6,718 nucleotides of DNA from Bacteroidales bacterium (GTDB lineage Bacteria; Bacteroidota; Bacteroidia; Bacteroidales; UBA7960): the NCBI GenBank assembly GCA_007131895.1, contig SLPR01000469.1:1-6718 (forward strand), given 5' to 3'. The stretch's first letter is position 1, and every line of letters starts with the position of its first letter. The notes beneath the pieces were generated by a model that saw only the letters and a list, made by a program, of their open reading frames with translations, was not told the origin of the DNA and made no database searches. Shown here piece after piece: positions 6,471 to 6,718 of the stretch. Made by a program: the position numbers and the translations under genes.

Positions 6471-6668
6471 TTATCCTCCGGGAGAGCCATAATAGTCCTG
6501 AGATCCCCTTCTCTCCTTGATTTTTTCCAGTACTTCAGCTTTCTGCTTTTCAGTATAGCTTTGCCAGCCTGCCATTTCGTCCAGCGTACGATAGCAGCCT
6601 ATACATATTCCATCCCGACTGATACATACGTCAATGCACGGTGATTTAATTCCTTTTCCTTTGAGCAT
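6471..6668 (-). CDS. DUF1289 small four-cysteine protein
   Basis: The 65-residue protein carries the complete DUF1289 signature: S-P-C11-I-x-V-C15, then C22-x2-C25, then R-T-L-D-E-M-x-x-W35 and a helical tail ending in E-R-R. The four cysteines (C-x3-C-x6-C-x2-C) look like a metal or Fe-S site, but the family's biochemical role is not known. Length is typical. The ATG at 6668-6666 follows an A-rich AAAAAGA stretch, common before Bacteroidota starts. The same frame stays open upstream to the window edge, so a longer form cannot be excluded, though the family normally begins shortly before the first cysteine. It lies 10 bp upstream of the GGCT-like gene. The GGAGGA at the end of its coding sequence is 14 nt from that gene's ATG, which is too far for a standard ribosome site. 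Confidence 0.88.
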   Translation of the reverse strand: MLKGKGIKSPCIDVCISRDGICIGCYRTLDEMAGWQSYTEKQKAEVLEKIKERRGSQDYYGSPGG

Positions 6669-6718
6669 TCTTTTTATTTTGAATGGTTGGTTAATGAGGT
6701 TTTTTAAGGCAATCCTTG

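Overview
The window reads as chromosomal DNA from a member of the Bacteroidota, most likely a Cytophagales-like or Marinilabiliales-like organism. This is inferred from protein style, not from a marker gene. The evidence is a lipoprotein with an acidic stretch after its lipid-bearing cysteine, a Bacteroidota-type Fn3-like plus IPT/TIG plus Kelch-like architecture, a neighbouring outer-membrane beta-barrel candidate, A/T-rich start regions mostly without Shine-Dalgarno sequences, and one sequence close to the TTTG / TAnnTTTG promoter pattern. Coding density is high, the largest gap is about 260 bp, and no tRNA, rRNA, CRISPR array, insertion sequence or phage gene was seen.

Left block (1-3094, all minus strand): transcription runs from trhA (PAQR / haemolysin III family inner-membrane protein) into a 596-residue multidomain lipoprotein and then into a secreted, probable outer-membrane beta-barrel protein cut by the left edge. 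The gaps are 28 and 23 bp, so one transcript is plausible. The lipoprotein and barrel genes are visibly more A/T-rich than the housekeeping genes to the right. They look like a surface pair of unknown function placed downstream of a conserved membrane gene.

Middle (3095-4896): a 260-bp divergent intergenic region holds a candidate trhA promoter on one strand and a 16-bp near-perfect palindrome upstream of comM on the other. comM (YifB family) is intact. It encodes a Lon-like N-terminal domain, a Mg-chelatase-type AAA+ ATPase core with a four-cysteine cluster, and the family C-terminal domain.

Right block (4897-6718): a di-haem cytochrome c peroxidase with an N-terminal membrane-export signal follows comM on the plus strand. 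Converging on it from the right is a two-gene minus-strand operon of a small four-cysteine DUF1289 protein and a gamma-glutamylcyclotransferase-like (AIG2/GGCT) protein. The peroxidase would remove periplasmic H2O2. The GGCT-like protein may act on gamma-glutamyl compounds such as glutathione breakdown intermediates, but nothing in the sequence ties the two together.

I found no convincing new multi-gene system. The best leads are the lipoprotein/barrel pair, an apparent one-helix-turn displacement of the usual methionine haem ligand in the peroxidase, and the palindrome upstream of comM.
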